Notes: a model not told the origin generated them from the letters alone. A DNA stretch of 64,000 nucleotides from Phocoena phocoena (GCF_963924675.1 NC_089238.1:43790879-43854878); one strand, 5' to 3'; shown: positions 46,345 to 57,720, counted from the first letter of the stretch. Numbers and translations: made by a program.

Positions 46345-46450
46345 TCTCATGTGACTGTGACCTCTCTGCAAGCTCATTCACCCAGGGTCCCTGTCTTATG
46401 TAGTCTCTGCTTTGTAGAGCCACAGCTTAGGTGCTCGAAAAAAACCTACT
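46345..46450 (+). mobile_element. L2 3' fragment
   Basis: GACCTCTCTGCAAGCTCATTCACCCAGGGTCCCTGTCTTATG, then CACAGCTTAGGTGCTCGAAAAAAACC, is a diverged L2 3' UTR in sense. Confidence 0.55.
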
Positions 46451-47099
46451 GATAGATTTTGATTTGACATATTGTCCTCACTTATGCATTTCCATTTTTT
46501 TTCCCATTTTAGTGGTGAACAGTTGTTTGGAACAGTATTAATTTTGTGAGTGTGGCCTGGTCCTTCTCTGATTCACATTTTATACGGCAGAATGGCCAAA
46601 GGAGGAGGTCTGGTGAGCCGCCGGGCTGATGATTGTTTTGTTTTTGTTTTTCGGTAGAACTTGTCTTTTTGAGTAGCCCCTTGCTATTTTTTTCCCTTGG
46701 TGAGTGAAGCAGTATTTGCTGGGCAGACAGTTGGGGGAGGGGGTGTTAACTGCTAAAACAGTAGCCATTCTACGCATTCTGAAGAGTTCACCTCTGGTTC
46801 CAGCCTTGGACGCAAGAATCGCTGTTGTTGAGATGTGTAGGGTGACAGAGGTGGATGTATCAGTCAGTCGTCTGCTCTACCTGGAGAAAAGCAGGCTAGG
46901 CAATCAGATGTGCTTCATCCTGAGACTCACGCGTGAGTGGGCGAGTTCTCTCGCTGGCTCTCACGCAGCCTGCCTTTGCTGTCAGGGAGGCTGTGCTAAC
47001 CCTCAGTAGGTCATTGGTCCCTTACCTCCCAGGACCTCTGCTTCCTTGATTGTCCAGGAGAGAGAAGGATGTTCCTCCAGCAGCATTAGGGGAGGATCT
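46451..47099. other. Unique noncoding stretch
   Basis: No repeat or gene is recognised. The frame 46704-47009 (101 codons) ends in a stop just before an L2 fragment and has no domain. Confidence 0.45.
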
Positions 47100-47165
47100 G
47101 AGTCTGTGCTTGTTGAGCCCCTGGCACACAGTAGGTGCTCAATAAATACATGGTAAGTGCCTTCA
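47100..47165 (+). mobile_element. L2 3' terminal fragment
   Basis: GAGCCCCTGGCACACAGTAGGTGCTCAATAAATACATGG is the highly typical L2 3' end. Confidence 0.85.
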
Positions 47166-47574
47166 GGAGCATCTCTACGAGTGGTTGGGAGACATATTTA
47201 CAACGATTGCTAGTGGCCTCCTCTTTCCTTGTTTGTGACACTTGGAAAGGGAGCCGTTAAGTATTGGTTTTGAGGGGCTGTGGGGCGTGGTTTTGAGGGC
47301 TCCTATTCTGGGTCCCTGGATGACTTCTCTCTCATCCGCAGAGAACTGCGGTGCCCTTGTTGGTTGAACGAGTCCTGCCGGCGTTCCTCTCCCAGCCAGA
47401 CACCCTCTCGGGCCAGTAGCGCGGCCTTGATGCTTTCATTCCCACGTGGAGGAGGGCGCTTCCAAGCCTCTGCTCTGTGCAGACCTAGTCCAGAGGAAGG
47501 CAAGAACCCTGGGGGCTCCTGGGTGTGGCGAGGAAGTTGAGGCTCATGGCTTGCAAGTTTTCTTCTAATGGAAT
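47166..47574. other. Unique noncoding stretch
   Basis: No repeat or gene is recognised. GC-rich, with small frames on both strands. Confidence 0.45.
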
Positions 47575-47850
47575 TTCCCATCACTTACTGCCCTGCTGAT
47601 TTCTGATCAATGAAAATGAAATTGCATCACCTCCTCAGAGGCTCCACGTATGCCTGCTGCTTCCAGCTGTGTCAGTTCCGGTAAAATAATCTCATCAGGC
47701 GTGCGAGAGGGTAATAGGAAATAAAAATAAAAACCCACAATTAGCAAGAGGCCTTGCAGCTGAGTAACACTTTCCATCCCGGAGGCAGAAGGGCTGGCGA
47801 GTGAATGTTTAGGAAAGATTCCCTTTAAAAAAAAAAAAAGAAAAGGAAAA
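47575..47850. promoter_or_regulatory. Candidate conserved noncoding element
   Basis: Unique block with TTTCTGATCAATGAAAATGAAATTGCATC, TTCCGGTAAAATAATCTCATC (ETS-like CCGG next to an ATAAT core), AATAAAAATAAAAACC (FOX-like), CACAATTAGC (homeodomain) and CAGCTGAGTAAC. No repeat is recognised. The compact mixture of developmental factor motifs suggests an enhancer. Confidence 0.4.
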
Positions 47851-49109
47851 TTCCCGGTCTTTTTCTTCTCCCTTCTCTTTCCCTCCTTGCCCTGAACTCT
47901 CTCCCCGACCCTTTGGGTGGGGATGGTTTAAAACTGTGCGCAGGTTTTCCCTGCCCTTTATGTGAGGTCAGTAGAATTGCTCTGTGATGGGCACACATGA
48001 GGGTGGCTTTTGCTTTTCTCTCTCCCCACCCGCCCCACCCAAGACAGACACCAAAGGAAATACAGAAATTTCAGCTTCTTCCACTGACCTGTGATAGGAA
48101 ACCACATGGTTGTGGGGGGACAACTCGAAGCCGAGTTAAAGTTGGTAAACAGGCTTCTCAAAGCTGGTTCATTTTAATTCCTAGACTTTAGGCTTCAATT
48201 ATCAGCCCATTAAGAATCAGACCCCCCCCCCCCCCCCGCCCCTGCGTTATTCCCTGGAACTTTCAGGACCATGTCGTGAACACGAGGCTCTGTCGGAGGG
48301 TGATGTTTGGTTGTGTGGAAGCTGGAGTGTGGGGACAGGCCTGCTCCAGCACCTCCGGATAGGGCTGGGGGAGGGTGAACGCTGCCTCTGAAACATTCGG
48401 CTACTTCTGTGTGTGTGTGCGCGGAGCCTCTCAGGTCACCGGCTCCAGCCTAAAGAGGAACTGAGGCCAGAGACACCAGGGTGGGGGATGCTCAGGGCGG
48501 GTGAGGATGAGGGAACCTGTTGGATCACCTGAGAGGAGCCAGTAGAAGTGAAATCGCACCATGTCTTGTCAACTTGACAACATCCAAGAAGAAGAAATGC
48601 TTAGGTGAAGGCCGGTTCAGTGGTTCTGGCATTTTTTCATAAGTTATTTGGGGGACAGCATACCTTCTTCCTGAGCCATCAGGAAATGGTCCATCTCCAA
48701 CATGGACCACTGACTCCCACGCAGGTTGAAGGTGAGACCCTTGAGAGCGATGAGCACGGCTGGGGGTTGTGGTAGGGGTGGACCCAGGTGTGAGCACTGT
48801 GGTGGGCCAGCACCATAGGGGCTCAGGGTAGTGGCACAACTCGCCAAACCGTGCGTTGCAGTAGTTGAGCCATGTTTCTAAATGCAGTGGACATCCGAGG
48901 TCCTCACTGGCCACATCTGATTAATAGAAGGACAGATTCTGGCCTTAGAGCAGGAAGGCTCTGGAACGGGGGGAGTGGTAACCTGGATAACTGTGTTGAT
49001 ACCGTGAATTCAGGAGCACGTGAAGTTCTGCGTCTCTCCCTGCTAGCACCCTGCCCTGGATGGTCGCCGCCGTCCAGGTTCTTATTTTGCGTGTCTGAAC
49101 TCTAATGAG
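47851..49109. other. Unique noncoding stretch
   Basis: No gene is seen. Includes a C16 tract (48222-48237). The reverse frame 48525-48914 (129 codons) has no domain. Confidence 0.45.
48222..48237. repeat. Poly-C tract (16)
   Basis: Uninterrupted C16 followed by GCCCC. Low complexity; length may be affected by sequencing. Confidence 0.95.
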
Positions 49110-49195
49110 AGCAAGCTAGTAGGAGTCTGTATTGATAGGAGGGATGCTGTGTATATTGTAGGCACTCAATGAACATCTGTTGTGTGAATGGATAA
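49110..49195 (+). mobile_element. L2 3' terminal fragment
   Basis: TATTGTAGGCACTCAATGAACATCTGTTGTGTGAATGGAT is the end of an L2 3' UTR with its short target-like repeat. Confidence 0.75.
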
Positions 49196-49670
49196 AAATC
49201 ATTAGAGCAGCCAGGGAGGTTTTGGCTAAGAATGATTCACAGGAATTTAAAGCTAAGAGCAATGGGGCCAGAACCCTAGTAGCCTCTTTATTATTGTGGC
49301 CGAAGAAATTGGCCCCGTTAACCGGCCAGGTTGCATTCCCCCAATCTCAGCGTGGCTTAACGCTGCGATCTTTCGGAGCTGCAGAAACAGTTTCCGCCAG
49401 CTTGCTCTCGTTCTGGCGCTGTCCAGGATTAGGGCTGCGGCCTGGAAGTTTTGGTGGGAAGAGCCGAACTGTAGGGGTGAGAGGAGAGAGGGTGCCACTT
49501 CAGAAGTAAGCTGAAGTTCTCGATGTTAACGTGCATTTTTCATTTTGTGTGAAAATGATGTTTGTGTGTTTGCACCGATAGGTTTCTCTTCTCTGATCTT
49601 AGACACTTAGCACAGGGTCTTGATCTACACTGATCACTTTTTATGACTTGAACTGGCAATCCCTGCCCCG
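49196..49670. other. Unique noncoding stretch
   Basis: Somewhat CpG-rich at 49300-49460. Opposing frames (49180-49509 and 49253-49498) have no domain. Confidence 0.45.
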
Positions 49671-49698
49671 CCCCCCCCCCCCCCCCCCCCCCCCCCCC
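49671..49698. repeat. Long poly-C tract (28)
   Basis: 28 uninterrupted C, preceded by CCCTGCCCCG. Very long for a mononucleotide C run. It would form an i-motif on this strand and a G-quadruplex on the other. Confidence 0.95.
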
Positions 49699-50790
49699 GG
49701 GATCAGACCTAACCAGGGTGTTCAGGAAGCCATTAAGGAAAAACATGTAACCACACTCATTCCCAGACTCAATTGTTTGGTCTTAGCAGTGCTTGGATAA
49801 GAGACTTTCAAGCATAATTAATTCAAGTCCTATTTAACGTGGCCTTGGTGGTTCTTCACAGCAGCTATTGACCCCAAAGCAGCGTTTGGAGCAGCAAGAG
49901 GAGAAAGACCACCTGGGCCATTTGTGCTGAGTCTGTGAGGGTGTCTTTGTTACCCTCAGTCACTTGGTTCTTCGGGTGGCTTCTGGAGGGTTGAGGAAGT
50001 GCAAACGCTTGGATCCTTGCACTTGAAGAAGAATTTTTCCTTTGTCGTTTTGCCTAATTCCCAGGACCACTCTTTGAAGTGGCCAGTGGTAAATATGTCT
50101 CAACCTGTTTTTCTTGATTAAAAGTAACGGTGCGAAGGATTGGCTTCCTAGTTGCCACGCGGGATGGAGAGGGGACTGTGAAGAGTAGGACACGTAATTA
50201 AGTTTCCCTCCCGGCGCACCTGCAACCCGCACACCCACCCAGCCAACACCTAGTTGGCTATTTAAGCTTTGGAATTTGGAAGTCCTTCACACACACTCAG
50301 AGGGCGAACAGGATCTGTACCCTCTTTAGTCCGTCTTGAAGTCCTCCACGGTCACCATGACTGCTGTTCCACTTTGCCATGAGGAAGGGAACTGAAATGT
50401 AAAATGACTCCTTAGGCCTCTAGGATTTAAGGACTACCCAGTAGGAAGTGTGCTTCTCAGACCTTCAGTTGAGTAAAATGAAGCTGTTGAGGAGGAAATT
50501 CTGTGATGGAATTGCCATCTACAGTGTACTTTCCAACTAGGGAGCTAGGGAGATGCTGGCTGCACAGCACCTAGAAGGTGTCAGCCAGGGCGCCCCCTTC
50601 CTGGGGCCTGGGGAAGACCCCGCGCGCTGGCTCCCCATCCCCCTTGGTGCACTTGCCAACGGCTGGGCTGTACAGCCTCCATTCCCGCTTTATTTAGTGG
50701 TGCCTGTTGCTCCCTGCTGCTTGAGAAGCTGTTTATGCTAACGAGCCAGGGAAGATCTGAAGACCTGGCTGTGCCTGCACTGGTGAGAGG

Positions 50791-50792
<2 letters not shown>
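49699..50792. other. Unique noncoding stretch
   Basis: No repeat or gene is recognised. 49740-49860 is AT-rich (CAATTGTTTGG, GCATAATTAATTC) and may be regulatory. Confidence 0.45.

Positions 50793-50838
<46 letters not shown>
50793..50838. repeat. (GT)23 microsatellite
   Basis: 46 bases of uninterrupted GT. Generates spurious Val-Cys or Thr-His frames on the two strands. Confidence 0.97.
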
Positions 50839-50839
<1 letters not shown>

Positions 50840-51779
50840 GCCCCATTAATTGCCTTCGAAGGGCAACCCTTGTTTGTCTTGTCATGGTGCCAACTCCGGA
50901 GCCTTGTGCCAGAGTGCGCTGCTGATGGCGAGCCCGCCATGTGGCATTCTTCCGGCCGGGAGGAAAACACACTCCTTTCTCAGAGAGTCATTTTGGAGAT
51001 GCGCGCTGAGGGAGACTGTCCTTCCCCAAGGCCACCTCTCCCCTCACCCTTCCCAGGCTTCCCGATCATCCCTGAACGACAGGTGGCAGAGTTAGCGGAG
51101 AGCAGGAGTTCCTCTATCCGGGAAGGTTGGATGGGGTTTCCCAGGTGCTGCCACAGGACCAGAGAAAAGCAGCTAACAGGTTATTCATTTGTTCTCGCCT
51201 AGATCAGATCTATACAAAAGAAAGCTTAAGGCCCGTGGCCGCTTCTCCCTGCATCCTGGAAATAGCAAGTGCAAACAGAGAGAGTGCTCAACTGAGTTTC
51301 TCTTGGGTCTGTGCAGCTTGAACCCCCGCAGCTTCTCCTGCTATTCAAATGAAATGTTCTGCTGACCAAGAACTACTTCGTAAGAACCGCTTACCGTAGT
51401 GAGCCTAGCGCTGATAGCTCTTTCCGTGAGGCAGAAACCTTGTCCATACCTGATTCCCCTCACTCTCCCCTTGAAACCCAGAATCATATTTAGGGACTTG
51501 CTTGGCTTCTTGGATTTCTGTTTCGTTGACTATTTAAGGTGGCTGGAATGAGGGCCGCCTCTGCAGACTTCAGAACTTTCGGATATTTGGAATAGGAAAT
51601 AATAAACCACAAAATACTGAGATACCCAGGTGTCGTACCTGAGCCTCAGAATTAGGACGAATGGGTCTTCGGTGATCAATTATATGTAACGTTCAGATCA
51701 ACACGCTCCCACTGATGTTGTTTAAGATGTGTCCTAGAAAGAGAGAGTGCTCTTTCCGATCAAGCTAATCATGGGTTAA
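50839..51779. other. Unique noncoding stretch
   Basis: No repeat or gene is recognised. Confidence 0.45.
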
Positions 51780-52935
51780 TTAAGTGAAAACTCCATCAAG
51801 TGTTTTATCCATCCTACGTGCTTAGCGCTGGGCTAGGAGACGAACAGAATTACAAGCAGATGTTTGCCTTCAAGCAGCTTATCGTCCATTTGTAGAGATA
51901 AAAGTAACCAAGCGGAAGCAAGGAGGGAATGTTTTAGCGTCAGCGTGGTGGTGATTACTGTCGGAGCTCAGAGAGGAGAGAGTTTTGTGGGTTTGAGTGA
52001 CAGGAGGGGCGTCTGTTGCCTCCGTGGAACTGGAGCTTGTGCTTCTTAAAGGACGTCCGAGGTTTGGATAAATGTTGAGGAAGAGAGAGAACGTCCACGG
52101 GGCCTGGGGCTGCAGAAACAGAGGCAAGAACGTGATGATGGGGAGGAGACGGTGCTGTCGGGGAAGTGAGAGAGCTGATTGATTGTGTGGTGGTCGATTT
52201 TAGAGTGTTTTAAGACCAGTCTGGAGAGCATCGGTTTGAATATGCACATCAGCTGTGTCTCGCATGGGACAGGCACTGGGCGAATATGACAGCGGGAAGG
52301 CTAGAGTGATCTTCCCTTTCTGTGTTCTGGAATCAGAGATGGTACCGAGAGTTCCACCTGGGGAGCCCAGGGCGTTCAGTGAGGGGCAGTTCCACTTGGA
52401 CATGTCGAGCCACGCTGAGTGTGGAGTGACGGAAGGCTAGCCGCTTGCAGACATCTTGTGGTCTGCTGAAAGTATGAGATGCATATGCAAGCGATAAGTC
52501 AGGAATGGAAATTTTTGTTTTGGGAGTCAACTCGTAATTTCAGTAATTGAAACCACAGAAGTAGTTAAGGTAGTTGAGGTACAGAGATAAGAGCAGAGAG
52601 CCGGGGGGAAGAAAGAATGACGGTGGTTCAATACTATAGAACAGAGAGGAGAGACTTCTGTGGGTTAATGTAATAGGGAATTTTATCGAATAACTGGAAA
52701 AGTGCGTCCATGGAGGGCTGAAGGGATGGGAAGAGGCGCAGGCAGGGTAGAGGTTGGAGAGGTAGGAGGAGAGCCAGAAAACCATGTCAGAGAAGTGAAG
52801 GGGGGAGAAGATTTCAAGGGGACAGTCAGTTTTGAATGCAGGGGAGATTGAAGAGTACGAGAGGAAAAGCGGAGCAACTATTGGTTACCCCAAGAAGGGC
52901 ATTGGTGACCTCGGAGAGAGGGCCGAATCTTGGAG
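51780..52935 (-). mobile_element. Long L2 fragment: ORF2 reverse transcriptase to 3' end
   Basis: Reverse strand. The 3' end is seen antisense at 51796-51900 (ATCCATCCTACGTGCTTAGCGCTGGG and CTTCAAGCAGCTTATCGTC). Moving upstream in the element, 52333-52530 encodes TKISIPDLSLAYASHTF, a decayed 'SQIYISSPDLSPELQTRI'. 52543-52602 encodes GSLLLSLYLNYLNYFCGF, from the conserved 'GSVLGPLLFSLYLN' block. 52685-52785 encodes FWLSSYLSN, from 'WFSSYLTG'. The end near 52900 has AGAAGGGCATTGGTGACCTC, the antisense of 'KVTNDL'. L2 has been immobile since before placental diversification, so over 1.1 kb of traceable reverse transcriptase is fairly long. Confidence 0.8.
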
Positions 52936-52959
52936 GCATGGGGCCTCTGACCCCCCGAA

Positions 52960-53085
52960 GCAGTGTCCGGCGCCCCCTCCAGAGAGCCTGAGCCTGTATT
53001 CTGGGGTGGGGCCCGGTGTCTGTGTGTATCTTCGCTCAGCTCTGTGGCCGGGTGCGTTGCACAGCAGAGCTCGAGAACTGTTGAT
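52960..53085 (+). mobile_element. MER20-like hAT MITE fragment
   Basis: GCGCCCCCTCCAGAGAGCCTGAG, then TGTATTCTGGGGTGGGGCCCGG and CTCGAGAACTGTTGATG, parallels MER20 ('CCCCACCCCCAGAGTTTCTGATTC...TCTGGGGTGGGGCC...TTTGAGAACCACTG'). Much diverged, and the 5' part is missing. Confidence 0.5.
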
Positions 53086-53364
53086 GTGAGGCGGTCTAGC
53101 TCCCGCTACGCACACAGAGCTGGCTTTAGAAGATTAGAGTCAGGGAAGTGGAGCCATGGGCACAGTCCACTCGCTTAAAGGAGTTGAGATCCAAGGGAAG
53201 GACGGAGCCGCACTGTGTGCCTGGCGGTGTGAGTGGTCAGGCTTCCATTTCAGGAGCTCGTGCGGGAGTGGAATACGGCGGCCAGTCGAGTGGGAGGGTT
53301 GGCCAGTAAAACCCTATGAAGCCCTCTTATTAACCATCATGGAAGGGGCAACACACCCCTGCCG
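53086..53364. other. Unique spacer
   Basis: Short GC-rich unique stretch before the L1M. The frame 53156-53455 enters the L1M ORF2 and is not a gene. Confidence 0.4.
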
Positions 53365-54350
53365 CAGAAGTAACAGGCAATTCACAAAAGAAATCGAAAT
53401 TGCCAATCAGTATCTGCAGGTGGGTTCTCTCCTACTAGCAAAAAAGGTATGTTAAAATGAGATGCCGTTTCTTGCCTGCCAAATTTACTTTTTTTTTTTT
53501 TTAACAAAATAATACCCACTATTGATGAGGGTGCAGGAAAATGGAGGCTCGTGTGCCAGTGAGCGTGAGTTGGAAAGGCTTTCCTAGAGGGCCATTTGGC
53601 CTATGCCGGGGAGCCTGAAATATTCCTAGCTTTTGAGCCAGCAGTTACACTTCCAGAAATACATCCTAAGGAAATAGAGATGGAATGTTATGGGTGAAAG
53701 CCTAGGTTTTAAAGTAGGAAGGAAGGCTTACCTGCTTTCAAAGGCTGACTTAGCTAGTATGTGACTTGTATAAGGTATTTAACCCTCTAACCCTCAGTTT
53801 CCTCATCTGTAAAGTGGGCTGTTGAACCATCAAATGAAATGATGTCTATTTAAAAAGTGCTTAGAACCATGCCTGGCCCTACTAAGAGGGTAGTAATAGA
53901 GCTGCTACTTATTTTTATTATTGTGTTATTATATATGCACAAAGATTTATGAGAGTTTATTGCAGCGTTAACAGCAAAATATTAGGGATTACCTAAATGT
54001 CCAGTAATAGAGCTTAGTGAAATTATGCTATGTCCACAGGATGCAGTACGTATGCACCCATTAATTCTAACTTACGAAGAATGTTTCATGACATGGGAAC
54101 AGTTTAATGCCTAAATTAAGTTAAAGGGGCAGTCCGCTTAAGGAGCAGTGCGATCTGAGGTTGGTAAAGATGTGTTAACTATCGATACATAGGAGAAAAA
54201 AACCTAAAAATTTTCTACCTCCCAGTGGCTCTCTGGCTGTTGGGATTGTAGGTGATTTTTATTTCAGCTATTGAGCTTTTCTGCACATACCCCCCAATTT
54301 TTAAAATACCGAGTTCATACTCCTTTAGTAAGAAGAAATTATTTAAAAGA
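53365..54350 (+). mobile_element. L1M ORF2 C-terminus and 3' UTR, split by a MIR
   Basis: 53372-53455 encodes RQFTKEIEIANQYLQ, from the L1 ORF2 'RQFTEEIQLANKHM' block. Further 3' come GATGAGGGTGCAGGAAAATGG, AGCAGTTACACTTCCAGAAATACATCC, TTACCTAAATGTCCAGTAATAG, GACATGGGAACAGTTTAATG and the tail GGGATTGTAGGTGATTTTTATTTCAGC. These follow L1M in order. A MIR (53695-53935) is inserted. Dead copy. Confidence 0.85.
53695..53935 (+). mobile_element. MIR SINE nested in L1M
   Basis: GTATGTGACTTGTATAAGGTATTTAACCCTCTAACCCTCAGTTTCCTCATCTGTAAAGTGGGC, then AAGTGCTTAGAACCATGCCTGGCCC, is near-canonical MIR. Confidence 0.93.
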
Positions 54351-55548
54351 AGTCTAACATCATGAGATGCCAGAATGAAGCTGTAACGGGCCAGATGGTA
54401 CATTTTACATCATTTCCTAGCTTTTGCTCCACAGCGCAGTAGGAAAAACAAGAGAGATCAGAAATGGGATCTGTTAAGAGGGATTTTTAGGAAATCAGAG
54501 ATGAAAAGTTTTGGGTGCTGGCAGGAGAAGGCACTGAAGTAGTACACTCAGTGGGGGAAGGTATCCAGTTCAGTGGGGAAAGCACTGAGGGATGGGCGAG
54601 GATGGAGGGGCTGAGGTACGCACCTGTCAGGTAGGAGGGGCAGTTGAAGGAGGGGCTGCTTCACATCTGGGAGGGGGGTGGGGATCCATGTGTTATGGTA
54701 CATAAATCCAGGTCAGGAGAGAACCATTCAGGCCAGAGATGGACAAAGGATGCTGGCCTGCAGTCCTCTGGATGTGGTAGAGAGGCCTCAGAGTAGACAC
54801 TGAAGTAAGTACCTAAGTGTTGGGATAGCTGATTAAACTGCCCCAAATCCTTTTTTTTTTTTTTTAAGAAAAATGCAGAGAATTAAGTAATAGCTGAGTC
54901 ATTTCACTTTTTATTACTGTATTCATGGGTTTGGTTGTTTTTGAACTGTGAGTGTGTCCATGTGTATAGTAACACATTCTCTTCCCCTAAATACCAGCTC
55001 ATCCCTCCCAACACCCACAGCCTGGGCTCCTAGACCTGGCTCTGCTTATGATCTCACGACTCCCTCCTCTTCCCCTCCACGAGTCCATGGAGCCAGCATA
55101 ATCACGGTAGTCGTGGATTCCCTGCAGAATGGACTGAGCTAGCAGTTTTCACTTCCAGGCTGATTTATGTTCACGCTGGAAAGAGCACAGATGCACTTAT
55201 TAGCAAACACGAAGCCCAGGGCCTGGACAATTCTCTGGGCCTTCCGGGCAATGGTCCTCCTGCAACACAAGAGACCTGTTCCAGCATGTGTGTGTTTTCT
55301 GAGCTCGCCATAGTAACAGAATAATTCTTAAGGCTACTGGGAAATTGCTACCAAGAGGGTGGAATCTCACCTATGTATGGTTTAACACTTACTGACTTAT
55401 ATGCAGCAGCAGTATACAAATACAGTTATTGGATAAAGCACAGAATGGAATTAGATGTGGTTCTTCAGTGGCTTCCAAGCTAAACAGACGAGGGTATTAG
55501 TTCTTTGCCCCTTGAATGAGGCTTCTACTTATCTCAGAATCTAGGTTG
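54351..55548. other. Unassigned stretch
   Basis: 54420-54840 is purine-rich and G-rich with no assigned repeat. A T16 run is near 54850. 55150-55480 is unique AT-richer DNA, possibly conserved (GATTTATGTTCACGC, TAACAGAATAATTC). No gene is seen. Confidence 0.4.
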
Positions 55549-55588
55549 CCCTTGGCTTTTTTTTTTTTTTTTTTTTTGAGGCCAAGGG
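55549..55588. repeat. Poly-T tract bounded by an 8-bp inverted repeat
   Basis: CCCTTGGC (55549-55556), T21 (55557-55577), GAG, then GCCAAGGG (55581-55588). The arms are exact reverse complements. Confidence 0.9.
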
Positions 55589-56049
55589 GATAGTTTATTC
55601 ATTGTTGTGTATTTCGCTAATGTGTTTTAAGTCTAGGTTAAGCAAAGCCCACCCTCTGTAGGTTGCTGGGGTTCTTTTCTGTGGTGGCTGCCCCTGCCAT
55701 TATATTTAGAATTGCTTTTCACCAAGTTAGGGAAATCTGTCCTGAATCAGGGTCACGGGTGTCTTAGGAAATATCTTACAGTGTGTGTTACTTGAAATTC
55801 CGCCTGGCTTAGAATGGCCGTTTGCCTCCTCCAACCAGGGGTCTCTATCTAGGACCTCTCGGCTGAAGGAAGGGAAGACCAGTTTTCTCTGTCTGTCTGT
55901 CTGCACCTCCCCGTCCAGCCTCGCAGCCTCCCTCCTTTCATGAAGCTGTGCCAGGAATGGATTTCAAATGAAGACAAGGGTAGGGAATCGGGCTGGGTTG
56001 GCTGTTCATAAGTATTTTGGGAGGTTCAACATGTATTCCTGCACTAGAC
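55589..56049. other. Unique noncoding stretch
   Basis: No repeat or gene is recognised. Includes CTGTCTGTCTGTCTGC at about 55889-55904. Confidence 0.45.
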
Positions 56050-57500
56050 AATTTCTTTTTTCTTTTTCTTTTGATATAATTTCAGATGTACAAGAAAGTT
56101 ATAGTAATAGGACAAAGAATTCTAACCTACCTTTCCTCCAGACCCCCCCACCCAAGTTAGCATTTTCTAAGTTCTGTTTGTATGTTTGTATTTACGCAGG
56201 TCTGTACAGACACACGCTCTCACACTTCTTTTTCTAAGCAGTTGGAAAATCAAGACATCATGCCCCTTCACCTCTAAATGTATCAGTGTCTATGTCTTAA
56301 AAACAAAGATATTCTCTTATATAACCATACTGCAGTTATCAGAATTAGGAAGTGAACATTCATCTACTACTATTACCCAACCTACAGATCTTTATCAGAT
56401 TTTGCAAGTTGTCCCAATTGTACCCTTTATAGGGAAAGAGAACCCAGATTCTTCGTTATGTTCATTGGTCACGTCTCTTTAGTCCCCTTTAATCTGTCTT
56501 TCTGCCTCCTGACTGACATTTCTGAAGAGCCTAGGACATGTTTTTTGAATAGATCTATTTTTATTTATCTATTTATTTATGGCTGCGTTGGGTCTTTGGT
56601 GCTGCGCGCGGGCTTTCTCTAGTTGTGGCGAGCGGGGGCTACTCTTCGTGCTTCTCATTGCGTTGACTTCCCTTGTTGCAGAGCACGGGCTCTAGGCGCG
56701 CGGGCTTCAGCAGTTGTGGCAGGCGGGCTCAGTAGGAGCCTAGGACATTTTGTAGACTGTCCCCAGCTTGGATTTGCCTGATGCCCCCTCCATGATTAGA
56801 CTCAGGTTTTGCATTTCTGGCAGGCATGTCAGGGAAGGGGTGTTGTGTTCTTCTCAGTGTATCCTCTCAGGAGGCACAGGATGGCTCTTTGTCTCATTCC
56901 TGGTGATCCTAGCTTTGATCACATGGTGAAGGAAGGTGATGTCTGCCAGGTTTCTCCACTGTAAAGTCACTGTTTCTTCTTCTGTAGTTAATAAGTGTCT
57001 TGTGGGGAGGTACTTTGAGACTGTGTAAATATTCTGGAACTACTCAAACTTTCATCCACCGGTTTTAGTATCCATCGATTCTTTCCTGAATGGGTTATTA
57101 GATGATGGTTACCAAATGGTGTTTTTCTAAATCCGTAATTCCCTCTGCATTTGTTAGTTGGATTTCCACCCTAAGCAAGAACTCTCCCTTCTCCCACTTT
57201 TTTTTTAATTTATAAAAGTATGGAATCATGGATTCTTACGTTACACATTGGGTTATAGTTCTTTACCCTCGTGTAACTTTCTTGCTCAAATTGTCCGAGG
57301 TTCAGGCAGTGAGAGCCCCTGCAACCTGCTCCTGGGTTCTTTGGTCACACTCTCTTCATTCTTAGAGCACTTTCTTATGTTCTGGCTCAGAAAGATGCTC
57401 CACGCTCATCCTGCACTCTCCCTGCCCCAGCCCAAGAACCAGCCAGTTCTACAAGGAGACCTGGTTCTATTTAGAGGAGAATGGTTACACCACACACTTC
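56050..57500 (-). mobile_element. L1M 3' UTR, reverse orientation, split by a SINE
   Basis: Antisense L1M landmarks in order: ATATAATTTCAGATGTACAAGAAAG, AACCATACTGCAGTTATCAGAATTAGG, CCAATTGTACCCTTTATAGG, TCACGTCTCTTTAGTCCCC, ATTTTGTAGACTGTCCCC, TTTGCCTGATGCC, CCAGGTTTCTCCACTGTAAAGT, GAATCATGGATTCTTACG, CTGCCCCAGCCCAAGAACCAGCC and GAGACCTGGTTC...GGAGAATGG. About 1.25 kb of element excluding the SINE. Ancient and noncoding. Confidence 0.9.
56527..56748 (-). mobile_element. 5'-truncated CHR-type SINE with 13-bp target-site duplication
   Basis: The insert is 56540-56735, flanked by GAGCCTAGGACAT (56527-56539 and 56736-56748). The reverse-strand body shows TTTATGGCTGCGTTGGG, GCTGCGCGCGGGC, AGTTGTGGC, GCAGAGCACGGGCTCTAGG and ends at GGCGGGCTCAGTAG, lacking the tRNA head. 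Same family as 37047-37353. Inserted into the L1M. Confidence 0.93.
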
Positions 57501-57599
57501 TTCAACTAAGAGGAAAAGAAAGAATGTGTACAGGGATCATCTTTTTTTTTTTCCCCTCTCAAAGTGTTATCATTTCTCCTAATGCCTTAATTTTCCCCA

Positions 57600-57720
57600 T
57601 GGTTTTTTTAAGCATCTATTACATCTTGGATGTGGACAGTACAGAGATGAATGAGACATGGAACCTACTCTCAAGCTGCTCTCAGCCTAGTGGCAGGAAC
57701 AGACCAGTCAACGTATAATT
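57600..57720 (-). mobile_element. L2 3' fragment
   Basis: AAGCATCTATTACATCTTGGATGTGGACAGTACAGAGATGAATGAGACATGGAACC, then CTCAAGCTGCTCTCAGCCTAGTGG, is antisense L2 3' UTR. Confidence 0.75.

Noticed and set aside
50735..51202. 155-codon frame containing a Val-Cys repeat
   Set aside because: The repeat is the (GT)n microsatellite read in frame; no protein-like sequence flanks it.
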